The notes below the pieces were generated by a model. It saw only the letters and a list, made by a program, of their open reading frames with translations, made no database searches and was not told the DNA's origin. Positions 1 through 7,652 of a stretch of 64,000 nt of DNA are shown here, piece after piece. Source of the stretch: Bacteriovoracaceae bacterium (lineage in GTDB: Bacteria; Bdellovibrionota; Bacteriovoracia; Bacteriovoracales; Bacteriovoracaceae); assembly GCA_021737405.1 (NCBI GenBank), contig JAIPEG010000002.1, positions 62,001 through 126,000 on the forward strand, read 5' to 3'. Every line of letters begins with the position of its first letter. Positions within the stretch are counted from its first letter, which is position 1. The translations under genes were made by a program, and so were the position numbers.

Positions 1-1361
1 TTGACGAAAAACATAAGGGCTTTTACTCAAGAGAGTTTACTTTTTTAGTTCAACAATTTAAGAAAAATTACCTTGTAGGAAATGATGATCTCTCTCAGGA
101 CTACCTTGAAAAGGCGATTGACTTCTATGACCTAAACCATCAACGAATCGACAATTCAAAGGCCTGGACTCTCTTTATTACAAGTGGCAAAAAGGTTGCG
201 CGAAGAGAAGATCTTACCCTTGCTCTAGACCTCTTTAAAATTAGTGAAAAAACCGCAGACTCTGACCAGCTTCACGAGAGTAAGTTCCAGATGCTGTTTA
301 CTTTGTATCGAGACCGAAAGCTAAGCGACGCCCGAGAGTTTATACAAAATGAGGATTTGATTAAGAACTTTGACCAGTTAAACTCTAAACTTCGCTTTTG
401 GATTTCTAGAGTTTTTCAAGAAAGTAAAGAATTCAAAAAAGCTAAAGAACTCTACCTTAAGCAAATAGAGCTTAGTCCTCTGAGTTTTTACTCCATTTTG
501 TCTTTAAAAAATCTTAGAAGGTTTACTCCAGAGTATGACATCTCTCTTCTTGTTACTGACAACACTCCTCTTTTAAATAATTTAAATCTTTCGAAAGATG
601 TTTTAAACGAGATCTTTCTATTTGATACTTTTAAGACGGCAGGTAGTAACTTTTTAAGCTCTATACAAGCGCAAGAAATCCGCTATATATCTTCTTCGCG
701 CTTCTTTAATGATGTTGAGCCCGGACAGTCAATTAAGCTTAAGTCTTATTTTTTAATAAAGTTTTTTAGTGATCGAAATGAACACCTCTCTAGCTTTAAG
801 GTCGCCTACACTAAACTAAACCAGGGTGTTATTAAGCTTAACTCTCTTGTTATCGACAGTCTTTTTCCAAACAAATTTAGAGGTATTGTTAAAAGCAAAA
901 GTAGTGTAATTGATGAAAAAATTCTTCTCTCTTTGATTAGGCAAGAATCCGCATTTAATGAAAGGGCCCAAAGTATTGTTGGTGCGAGGGGATTAATGCA
1001 GATAATGCCCGCAACCGGTAAGCAATATGTTCGTAACTTAAAAGCAAGTAATCTTTATGATCCTAATTTGAATGTTACTATCGGTGCGAAATATTTGGAA
1101 AAACTTCTGCGACGCTATGACGGTAGCTTAGTTTTTGCTCTTGCAGCCTATAACGCAGGAATGGGTAATGTTGGCCGTTGGCAAAAGACGATCCCATTTA
1201 GCGATGACAACTTGGCCAATATTGAAATGATTCCGTTTAAGGAAACAAGAAACTACGTTAAGTTGATTTATAGAAATCTTTTCTTCTATTCATATATTGA
1301 TGGTGTTACAGATCACATTGATCTACCTATGAATCAAAGTTTTAAGGTAGCGTTAGATTAA
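1..1361 (+). CDS. Soluble lytic murein transglycosylase (SLT family), 5' end outside window
   Basis: The reading frame is open from base 3, so the gene starts upstream of the window and only the C-terminal part (about 452 codons) is seen. The visible N-terminal part is helical with TPR-like character, as in Slt70-type enzymes. The last ~150 residues form an SLT domain: LSLIRQESAFN holds the catalytic Glu (codon near 945), followed by GARGLMQIMPATG and LAAYNAGMGNVGRW. Such enzymes cleave the MurNAc-GlcNAc bond of peptidoglycan in the periplasm, giving 1,6-anhydro products. Its stop codon overlaps by 4 bp the stop codon of the convergent ychF gene. Family is clear; the precise subtype cannot be fixed without the N-terminus. 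Confidence 0.9.
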   Translation, partial: DEKHKGFYSREFTFLVQQFKKNYLVGNDDLSQDYLEKAIDFYDLNHQRIDNSKAWTLFITSGKKVARREDLTLALDLFKISEKTADSDQLHESKFQMLFTLYRDRKLSDAREFIQNEDLIKNFDQLNSKLRFWISRVFQESKEFKKAKELYLKQIELSPLSFYSILSLKNLRRFTPEYDISLLVTDNTPLLNNLNLSKDVLNEIFLFDTFKTAGSNFLSSIQAQEIRYISSSRFFNDVEPGQSIKLKSYFLIKFFSDRNEHLSSFKVAYTKLNQGVIKLNSLVIDSLFPNKFRGIVKSKSSVIDEKILLSLIRQESAFNERAQSIVGARGLMQIMPATGKQYVRNLKASNLYDPNLNVTIGAKYLEKLLRRYDGSLVFALAAYNAGMGNVGRWQKTIPFSDDNLANIEMIPFKETRNYVKLIYRNLFFYSYIDGVTDHIDLPMNQSFKVALD

Positions 1362-2467
1362 ACGTTAAACCTAAAGTGAACGATATCTCCATCTTTTACT
1401 ACGTATTCTTTTCCCTCAATACGAAGCTTACCAGCTTCCTTTACCTTTTGCTCACTACCCAAGTTAAATAGGTCATCACAGTGATAAATTTCAGCTTTAA
1501 TAAAGCCTCGTTCAAAATCTGTGTGGATAACACCTGCTGCTTGTGGAGCTTTAGAACCTGCCGAAAATGTCCATGCTCTTACTTCCTTTTCGCCGGCCGT
1601 AAAGTAAGTTCTTAAACCAAGTAAATCATAAGCTATTTTAGTAAGTGTTTGTAGGCCTGATTTCTCAATTCCTGCTGCTTCCAAAAATTCCTTTTTCTCT
1701 TCTTCTGTTTCTAATAAAGAAATTTCTGCTTCTAATTTTCCACATATGATTAAGGCTTGAGATCCTTCTTCTTCGGCATGCTTAAATACTAATTTTGTGT
1801 ACTCGTTACCCTCCGTTACTCCATCTTCATCAACATTACAGAGGTATACGACTGGCTTGAGTGTGATGAGGTTTAAATCCTTTATAGCTTCTTGATCATC
1901 TTCACTAAGACCTAGAGAGAATGCCCTTTCCCCTCTTTCTAAATGGTCCTTTAAATTCTCCAAAATTGGCTGTTGAATTTTCGCGAGCTTTTGAAGATCT
2001 TTATTTTGGCCTTTTAAGACTTTTGGGATCGCAGTTAATTTTTTTTCAACGACCTCTAAGTCAGCTAACGCTAGTTCGTAATTAATCGTCGTTATGTCGT
2101 CAACTGGATCTATCTTGCCGTGAACATGAACAACATTTTCATCATCAAAGCAGCGAATAACATGAACAATCGCATTTACTTGTCGGATGTGACCTAAGAA
2201 TTGATTTCCAAGACCCTCGCCTTTTGAGGCACCCTTTACAAGGCCAGCAATATCTACGAACTCAACAATTGTAGGAACTGTTCTTTGGGGTTTTATAAAA
2301 TGTGTGATCTTATCAAGACGATCATCCGTAACGTTCACAATTCCAACATTCGGCTCAATAGTACAAAAGGGGTAATTTGCAGCTTCTGCTGGAGCGGCCG
2401 TAACTGCCTTAAAGAGAGTTGATTTTCCAACATTTGGTAAGCCTACAATTCCACAATTCAATCCCAC
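1358..2467 (-). CDS. ychF: Redox-regulated GTPase/ATPase YchF (OLA1 family)
   Basis: Predicted P-loop NTPase of the Obg-related YchF/OLA1 family, 369 aa, close to the usual ~363. G1 is GLPNVGKST at residues 9-17; the DIAGLVKGASKGEGLGNQFL segment is the family's G3 and switch region; the C-terminal ~80 residues form the TGS domain ending DGDIVHFRFNV. Start is GTG at 2467, two bases after the pth stop, so the two genes are co-transcribed. The pth-ychF pairing is common in bacteria. YchF binds ribosomes and prefers ATP in characterised members; its exact role is unsettled. Confidence 0.97.
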   Translation of the reverse strand: MGLNCGIVGLPNVGKSTLFKAVTAAPAEAANYPFCTIEPNVGIVNVTDDRLDKITHFIKPQRTVPTIVEFVDIAGLVKGASKGEGLGNQFLGHIRQVNAIVHVIRCFDDENVVHVHGKIDPVDDITTINYELALADLEVVEKKLTAIPKVLKGQNKDLQKLAKIQQPILENLKDHLERGERAFSLGLSEDDQEAIKDLNLITLKPVVYLCNVDEDGVTEGNEYTKLVFKHAEEEGSQALIICGKLEAEISLLETEEEKKEFLEAAGIEKSGLQTLTKIAYDLLGLRTYFTAGEKEVRAWTFSAGSKAPQAAGVIHTDFERGFIKAEIYHCDDLFNLGSEQKVKEAGKLRIEGKEYVVKDGDIVHFRFNV

Positions 2468-2469
2468 AA

Positions 2470-3048
2470 CTATTCCTTTTCTAACACAGTTTTTTTACTG
2501 TATTTATTTTGAGCTTTTTGAAAGCCCGATTTTAAAAAATATTCTAAAGCTTCTGCACCAAGTTTTGTAAACTCATCTAAAAATGGTTTTTCATCTTCAC
2601 TAAATTGACCGAGAACGTGAGCTGATACCTCGCCAAATTTAGGTCTTGCAATCCCCATTCTTAATCTAAGAAAGTCTTGATTTGGAGAATGCTGGGCAAT
2701 AGACTTTAAACCATTATTTCCAGCAAGGCCTCCGCCTTTTTTTAAATGTATTGTTCCAAATGGCAAATCAATCTCATCATGAATCACCAAAACATTTTCA
2801 ATGGGAACTTTGTAAAAGTCCATTGCAGGTCTTACGCTTTCACCACTTAAGTTCATAAAGGTTTGAGGTTTTAAAAATATGACCTGATCATCTTTAAAGT
2901 TTTTTAATGCGAAGAAGCCCTTAAACTTTTCTTTCCAAGCAAGTTCTTTTTGAAAACTTAATTCATCGAAGACTTTCCAGCCGATATTATGACGAGTTTC
3001 TTCGTACTGACTTCCGGGGTTTCCAAGGGCGACTATAAGTAAAGGCAT
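2470..3048 (-). CDS. pth: Peptidyl-tRNA hydrolase
   Basis: Hydrolyses peptidyl-tRNA released from stalled ribosomes so the tRNA can be reused. About 192 aa, the usual bacterial Pth length. Conserved parts visible: VALGNPGSQYEETRHNIGW (the His of TRHN is catalytic), KPQTFMNLSGESV, VIHDEIDLPFG and KGGGLAGNNGLKSI. The prs stop codon TAA is followed directly by GTG-ATG; the ATG at 3048 is preferred because it gives the standard MPLLIVALGNPG start, but GTG at 3051 is possible. Lies between prs and ychF; the ribosomal protein L25 gene often found between prs and pth is absent. Confidence 0.97.
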   Translation of the reverse strand: MPLLIVALGNPGSQYEETRHNIGWKVFDELSFQKELAWKEKFKGFFALKNFKDDQVIFLKPQTFMNLSGESVRPAMDFYKVPIENVLVIHDEIDLPFGTIHLKKGGGLAGNNGLKSIAQHSPNQDFLRLRMGIARPKFGEVSAHVLGQFSEDEKPFLDEFTKLGAEALEYFLKSGFQKAQNKYSKKTVLEKE

Positions 3049-3051
3049 CAC

Positions 3052-3996
3052 TTAAACAAAAAGGGAGCTTACAGAATCGTTGTTAAATGTTCTGTGAATA
3101 GCTTTTGAGAGCAGCTCAGCTGTTGATAATACTTTTATCTTATCGATATTTTTTCCTGCATCAATTAAGGGAATGGTATCTGTTACGATGACCTGATCGA
3201 GGTCCGGTGACTCTTGTATTCTTGTTAGAGCTGGTTCTGAAAAGATGGGATGAGTTGCGCAGGCATATACCTTTGTCGCACCATGATCTTTAAGGGCCTT
3301 ACAGGCCTCGACCAAAGTCCCTGCAGTATCAATCATATCATCAATAATAATACATTCTTTACCGCTTACATCACCAACCACATTCATGGCCTTAGCAACA
3401 TTATTTCCAGTCCTACGCTTATCAATCATTGCGATATCGCGCTTTAATTTTTTTGCGTAATGCCTAACTCTCTCAACCCCACCTGCATCAGGAGACACAA
3501 ATATTGATTTCTCACTAATAAGAGTATTTTCTATGTAATCCATAATAACTGGAGAGGCATAAATATTATCAAAGGGTATGTTAAAGAAACCCTGAATCTG
3601 GCCAGCATGAAGGTCCATCGTGATGACACGAGTTGTACCAGCTGTTGTTAATAAATCTGCAACCAGTTTTGCTGAAATAGGTGTTCTTGGGCTTACTTTA
3701 CGATCCTGTCTAGAATAACCATAATGAGGAATGACGGCAGTAATAGACGCAGCAGAAGCCCTTTTGAGAGCATCTACCATGATCAGAAGCTCCATTAAAT
3801 TGTCATTAACGGGTGTGCAGGTGGACTGTATAACAAAAACGTCCGCCCCTCTTACGTTTTTCTCCATCTCACAAAAGATTTCGCCATTAGCAAAACGAAC
3901 CAACTGAGGGTCCACTAGGGAGACGTCTAAAAAGTCAGAAATTTTAAGTGCTAGGTTTTTATTTGAGTTTCCAGATACAAGGACTATTCGTTTCAT
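3052..3996 (-). CDS. prs: Ribose-phosphate pyrophosphokinase (PRPP synthetase)
   Basis: Makes PRPP from ribose 5-phosphate and ATP for nucleotide, histidine and tryptophan synthesis. 314 aa from the ATG at 3996 (MKRIVLVSGN), the usual length. An upstream in-frame start at 4068 exists but would read through most of the tRNA-Gln gene, so it is rejected. Seen: FANGEIFCEMEKNVRGADVF, HYGYSRQDRK (ATP loop region), the VSPDAGGVERVRHYAKKL flexible loop, and the PRPP loop CIIIDDMIDTAGTLVEA near residues 211-227. It is first in the prs-pth-ychF run and probably follows tRNA-Gln in the same transcript. Confidence 0.97.
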   Translation of the reverse strand: MKRIVLVSGNSNKNLALKISDFLDVSLVDPQLVRFANGEIFCEMEKNVRGADVFVIQSTCTPVNDNLMELLIMVDALKRASAASITAVIPHYGYSRQDRKVSPRTPISAKLVADLLTTAGTTRVITMDLHAGQIQGFFNIPFDNIYASPVIMDYIENTLISEKSIFVSPDAGGVERVRHYAKKLKRDIAMIDKRRTGNNVAKAMNVVGDVSGKECIIIDDMIDTAGTLVEACKALKDHGATKVYACATHPIFSEPALTRIQESPDLDQVIVTDTIPLIDAGKNIDKIKVLSTAELLSKAIHRTFNNDSVSSLFV

Positions 3997-4025
3997 AGGC
4001 AGAACCTTATGTATGGATAAAAAAG

Positions 4026-4101
4026 TGGCAGGGGTGGCAGGAGTCGAACCTGCGAATGGCAGAATCAAAATCTGCTGACTTAACCACTTGTCGACACCCC
4101 T
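4026..4101 (-). tRNA. tRNA-Gln (anticodon TTG)
   Basis: On the minus strand the 76-nt segment folds as a cloverleaf: acceptor AGGGGTG pairs with CACCCCT, discriminator G, and the CCA end is encoded. The T arm is GCAGG-TTCGACT-CCTGC, and the anticodon loop sits in GCAGATTTTGATTCTGC with anticodon TTG, reading CAA (and CAG by wobble). It lies 29 bp upstream of the prs ATG and downstream of a good sigma70-type promoter. Confidence 0.96.
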
Positions 4102-4115
4102 GTACTGAGAAGAAA

Positions 4116-4144
4116 TTTATACTGAATATGTGCTTTATTGGCAA
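4116..4144 (-). promoter_or_regulatory. Predicted sigma70-type promoter for tRNA-Gln and prs
   Basis: Minus-strand TTGCCA (-35, 4139-4144) and TATAAA (-10, 4116-4121) are separated by exactly 17 bp. Initiation would fall a few bases before the tRNA 5' end at 4101, a typical stable-RNA arrangement. Predicted by eye only. Confidence 0.7.
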
Positions 4145-4162
4145 GATTAAGAAACAACCTTG

Positions 4163-6052
4163 CTAATGACACGCCATTTCATTGAATAATTTTCCTCTAT
4201 ATTGGTAGTAGTTTTTATAAATAAGAAAAGATGAGTTGGAACCAAAAAGTTTAAATTCCTTTTCACTATCTCTTGGCCCCTCTAGCCCTACCCATGTAAT
4301 CAAGAGCTCTAAGCCATCAAAGCCCACAAACCAACTGTCAAAGCCATTGTTTGAGGTCCCTGTTTTACCAAAAAACCTCATTTGACCAAGTTTCTCTCCA
4401 ACCCGGAAGCGAATTGTCGTTTTCAATGGATCGGATAATACATTTAGTACTTCTGACTCATTCTCTCCATAACAAGTCCTTTTTAGGAATTCTCCATAAA
4501 CTGCAGAGAGTTCGCTTAAGCTCAATTCTACTGACCCCAGAAGCTGGGCTGGAAACTCTGATAAAGGCAGCTTAAGCCTTGGTATTTTTGTCACTAAAAT
4601 CTTCTCAAAGTTATCAAATCCATATTTCATTACAGCTCTTATAACTGGTCGATTTAAGCTTTGAACAAGGGCCTCTTTTATTAGAACTTTTTCTGGCAAT
4701 CCACCATGAGACTCTCGAGGTGCCCAGGGACCTGACTTTAACTCAAGGGTTAGAGGAGTTGTTTCAATCGAGTCATTTAAGTTCATTCCGGTTTCTTCTA
4801 ATAGGCCGTAAATAATTGGTTTAAGGGTACTGCCTACCTGATGGCGCTCGTTCTCAATGGCTAAGGTGAGGTCCCTTTCGACCTTTGTATAGTACTCAAA
4901 CTGGTTTTCCATTGTTGAATCTTTAAGGTTAACCTTAAAAGATTTAATCGCAAAATCACTTTTCGGGTACCGCTTTCTAAGATCTCTGTTTAACTCTTCT
5001 ACTTGATTTATAAAAACAAAGTTTCCAAGAGTTCTTCTTTCACGCACTTTTTTTGATAACAAATACATTGAGCGAAAGCCCATGCCTTCAGAGCGAGCTT
5101 TAATGCCCTTGTGCCAAGTATCCCAAGTTTCTTGCGGCCAAGGGTTAGAGGAATCTGGAAATAGGTTCAATGATTTTAATTTTTCAAAAACTAAATTCGC
5201 TCTCTCTTTTAGTCTCTCAATCTTATAAACAGGGCTATAGTAATAGGGCCCCTTCAAGAGACTTATTAAAATACTTACTTCATAAGGGTCCAGTTCGGAT
5301 GGCTTTTTTAAAAAGTAGAAGAAGGCCGCAGCCGAGACACCCTTAATTTTTATTCCTTGTAAACTTCCCCACATAACCTCGTTAAAGTAAGCTTGAAGTA
5401 TTTGCTCTTTTTCTAAGCTAAACTCAATATAGGCACTTGCAATCATCTCTTTTATTTTTCTCGAGAACTTTTTTTCATTAGTATAAAAAAGATTTTTTGC
5501 TAACTGTTGGGTGAGGGTCGATCCACCTTGCTCAAGCCGAAAGACTTTTAAGTCGTGCCAAAGCGCTCGGATCAATGACTTTGGATCCACACCCTTATGA
5601 TCTAAAAACCGATAATCCTCTATCCCAATTAAACCCTTCCAAAGTAAACTTGGAATTTCGGAGAACCTGAGTTTTGATTGGATACAATAAATCTCTAAGC
5701 AATCATTTTGACGCAGCTCGGGCAAAACAACTTTTTCTTGAAAAAAGATGGCATCCCCTTCCTCTACCAATTGATCAGAAAATCCTCTTTGCTTTAAAAA
5801 TTCATTCTTATTTAGTTCTTCTTTTGACCAAATCAAGTAGAGCTCAAGATCCTTCGCTTTAACCAAAGAACCCTGCTCAATAAAGTCCTCTCTATCAAGT
5901 CTCTTTGATGGCGGTGGTGAACTATCGAGGATTTTTGTAAGCTGAATTGAGTCGATGACACGGTATGAGAAAACGCCGAATGCTGCCGCACACAACAAAA
6001 GGATGGCCAAGGAAGTTTTGAGTAAAAATAAAAGTTGTTTCTTTTTAAACAT
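4163..6052 (-). CDS. Class A penicillin-binding protein (glycosyltransferase 51 plus transpeptidase)
   Basis: Bifunctional peptidoglycan synthase, 629 aa, PBP1b-like. One N-terminal membrane anchor (about residues 8-30). GT51 domain: IEDYRFLDHKGVDP with catalytic Glu145, then GGSTLTQQLAKNLF and KEMIASAYIEFSLEKEQILQ. Transpeptidase domain: active Ser408 in GSTLK (SxxK), SLN at 465-467 (SxN) and KTGTS starting at 563. All catalytic motifs are intact. At 629 residues it is shorter than E. coli PBP1b (844), mainly because the accessory regions are small. It is divergently transcribed from the outer-membrane barrel gene at 6173. The family does not settle whether it acts in division, elongation or growth inside prey. 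Confidence 0.95.
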   Translation of the reverse strand: MFKKKQLLFLLKTSLAILLLCAAAFGVFSYRVIDSIQLTKILDSSPPPSKRLDREDFIEQGSLVKAKDLELYLIWSKEELNKNEFLKQRGFSDQLVEEGDAIFFQEKVVLPELRQNDCLEIYCIQSKLRFSEIPSLLWKGLIGIEDYRFLDHKGVDPKSLIRALWHDLKVFRLEQGGSTLTQQLAKNLFYTNEKKFSRKIKEMIASAYIEFSLEKEQILQAYFNEVMWGSLQGIKIKGVSAAAFFYFLKKPSELDPYEVSILISLLKGPYYYSPVYKIERLKERANLVFEKLKSLNLFPDSSNPWPQETWDTWHKGIKARSEGMGFRSMYLLSKKVRERRTLGNFVFINQVEELNRDLRKRYPKSDFAIKSFKVNLKDSTMENQFEYYTKVERDLTLAIENERHQVGSTLKPIIYGLLEETGMNLNDSIETTPLTLELKSGPWAPRESHGGLPEKVLIKEALVQSLNRPVIRAVMKYGFDNFEKILVTKIPRLKLPLSEFPAQLLGSVELSLSELSAVYGEFLKRTCYGENESEVLNVLSDPLKTTIRFRVGEKLGQMRFFGKTGTSNNGFDSWFVGFDGLELLITWVGLEGPRDSEKEFKLFGSNSSFLIYKNYYQYRGKLFNEMACH

Positions 6053-6088
6053 ATCCTCAATATTTCAAAGCGTTAGGAAGACCCTTTT

Positions 6089-6118
6089 TTGACGAATTTA
6101 CAGGCATTTTTGTATAGT
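6089..6118 (+). promoter_or_regulatory. Predicted sigma70-type promoter for the barrel gene at 6173
   Basis: TTGACG (6089-6094) and TATAGT (6113-6118) are spaced by 18 bp in the gap between the divergent PBP and barrel genes. The expected start site is near 6125, giving a leader of roughly 50 nt with an AAGGAG ribosome site at 6161-6166. Confidence 0.65.
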
Positions 6119-6172
6119 AACAAAGTTTAAGACAAGTGTCTGACAAAATCAGATTTGCCCAAGGAGACCTCG

Positions 6173-7615
6173 GTGCTCAAGTCCTTTATAGTTTTCGTTG
6201 TTATTTCATGCTCCACTTCAATTTATGCGCTTCCAATTGATTGGCATGGTGTTTTGGGTTTTGATACCAGCGTCTTAGATGCCTACAGAAGAGTTAATAC
6301 AAATTCTTTCACTCTTGGAAATGATGGTTCACAAGAAGTTGAACTTCCTACCGGTGAAGCTCTTAGCGGAAGCTGGCAAAGTTATATCTTTAGACTTCAA
6401 CCCAATATTGTTGTTAACGACAGTGCAACCATAAAAGCGGAACTCTCTAGTGGTTATGCTCGTGGCGGATTTGTTGGTGATGAGTCCACTCTTTCTCAAG
6501 CCAGTGGAACGGCCAACCAACTTTATCCACTTAACTTTAGTACAGGTGCTGACGGTCTTGTCGTCAATCAGCTTTATGCAGAAATTTATTCGGATACTGC
6601 GACCTATCTACTTGGTCGTCACCCACAACACTTTGGCCTTGGGGCTGTTGTAGATTCTGGAGAAGACACTTGGGATCGTTTTTCTTATTTAAGAGATGGG
6701 ATAACAGTAAAGGTAAAACTAGGTAATTTTAAAATAGAGCCATATTGGACGAGAGTAAATAACGGAACATCTTTAACAAAGGGAACAAGAGTTAAAGATT
6801 ACGGGATCAGTCTTGTGTACGATAGTGTCGAAAGAGATTTGGCCTTTGGAATTCTTTATAATAAGAAACAGACCACTGCTTCTTCTCTTGGTTATACAAC
6901 GACTGTTAATAGTGCAACAACTCAGAGCATAGGCGCTACAGATGTTAAGATGACGGACATCTACTTTCACAAGGCGTTTGGTGATTTTGATTTTGGTGTA
7001 GAAGTTCCTATTCTCACTGGAGAAATCGGTAATGTTTATACAGGAACGACAACTTATAAAGCACAAGCGATTGTCTTAGAATCTAATTTTAAAGCGAGCA
7101 GTAGTTGGTCTTTTGGGCTTGATGCCGGAAAGGTTAATGGCGATGATGGCGGTCAATCAAGCTTTGACGCCATGTACTTAAACCCTAATTATCAAGTCGC
7201 AAATATTTTGTTTCGTTATAACCTAAGGGCCATTGCTAATGACGGTAGCTATAACCTATATGACAGCTATATCAACAACGCCACCTATGCTCGTCTTAGA
7301 GCACGATATTCTACTGAAAAATGGCGCTGGGACGTGGCCTGGATTTATGCCAAGGCCGATCAGGTTGCGAAGGCCGGTACAACTGCCTACAACCACCTTA
7401 GAAATGAGAGCTTTACCGCTAACTTTAATCAGCAAGACGATCTAGGTATGGAATTTGATTCTGGTTTTGAATATAAATGGAACTCAGAAATTACGATTGG
7501 TGGTCAATTTGGTTACCTTCTTACTGGTGATTACTTTGGCTACACCAATACGGCCACTAAGAATGAAGTGGCAAACAGTTATCTCTTACAATTAAGAGCT
7601 GCTATAACTTTCTAA
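6173..7615 (+). CDS. Outer-membrane beta-barrel (porin-like) protein
   Basis: Start is taken as GTG at 6173 because AAGGAG lies 6 bp upstream and the protein then opens with a signal peptide (LKSFIVFVVISCSTSIYA, cut before LPIDWHG). The TTG at 6155 precedes that ribosome site. The mature ~460 residues alternate polar and aromatic/hydrophobic residues in short strands and end in LLQLRAAITF, with the C-terminal Phe recognised by the BAM machinery. No enzyme motif is seen. It resembles porin or alginate-export-type barrels in general form only; the substrate is unknown. It has its own promoter and a terminator, so it is probably monocistronic and well expressed. Confidence 0.75.
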   Translation: MLKSFIVFVVISCSTSIYALPIDWHGVLGFDTSVLDAYRRVNTNSFTLGNDGSQEVELPTGEALSGSWQSYIFRLQPNIVVNDSATIKAELSSGYARGGFVGDESTLSQASGTANQLYPLNFSTGADGLVVNQLYAEIYSDTATYLLGRHPQHFGLGAVVDSGEDTWDRFSYLRDGITVKVKLGNFKIEPYWTRVNNGTSLTKGTRVKDYGISLVYDSVERDLAFGILYNKKQTTASSLGYTTTVNSATTQSIGATDVKMTDIYFHKAFGDFDFGVEVPILTGEIGNVYTGTTTYKAQAIVLESNFKASSSWSFGLDAGKVNGDDGGQSSFDAMYLNPNYQVANILFRYNLRAIANDGSYNLYDSYINNATYARLRARYSTEKWRWDVAWIYAKADQVAKAGTTAYNHLRNESFTANFNQQDDLGMEFDSGFEYKWNSEITIGGQFGYLLTGDYFGYTNTATKNEVANSYLLQLRAAITF

Positions 7616-7620
7616 AATAA

Positions 7621-7651
7621 AAAAAGCCACTCTTAAGAGTGGCTTTTTTTT
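7621..7651. terminator. Bidirectional intrinsic terminator
   Basis: AGCCACTCTTAAGAGTGGCT forms a 20-base perfect palindrome, flanked by an A-run on the left and a T-run on the right. It can end transcription of both the barrel gene (plus) and the convergent 662-aa gene (minus). Confidence 0.9.
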
Positions 7652-7652
7652 A

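Noticed and set aside
3997-4068. Upstream extension of prs to a start at 4068
   Set aside because: Would translate most of the tRNA-Gln gene; the ATG at 3996 gives the standard PRPP synthetase start.
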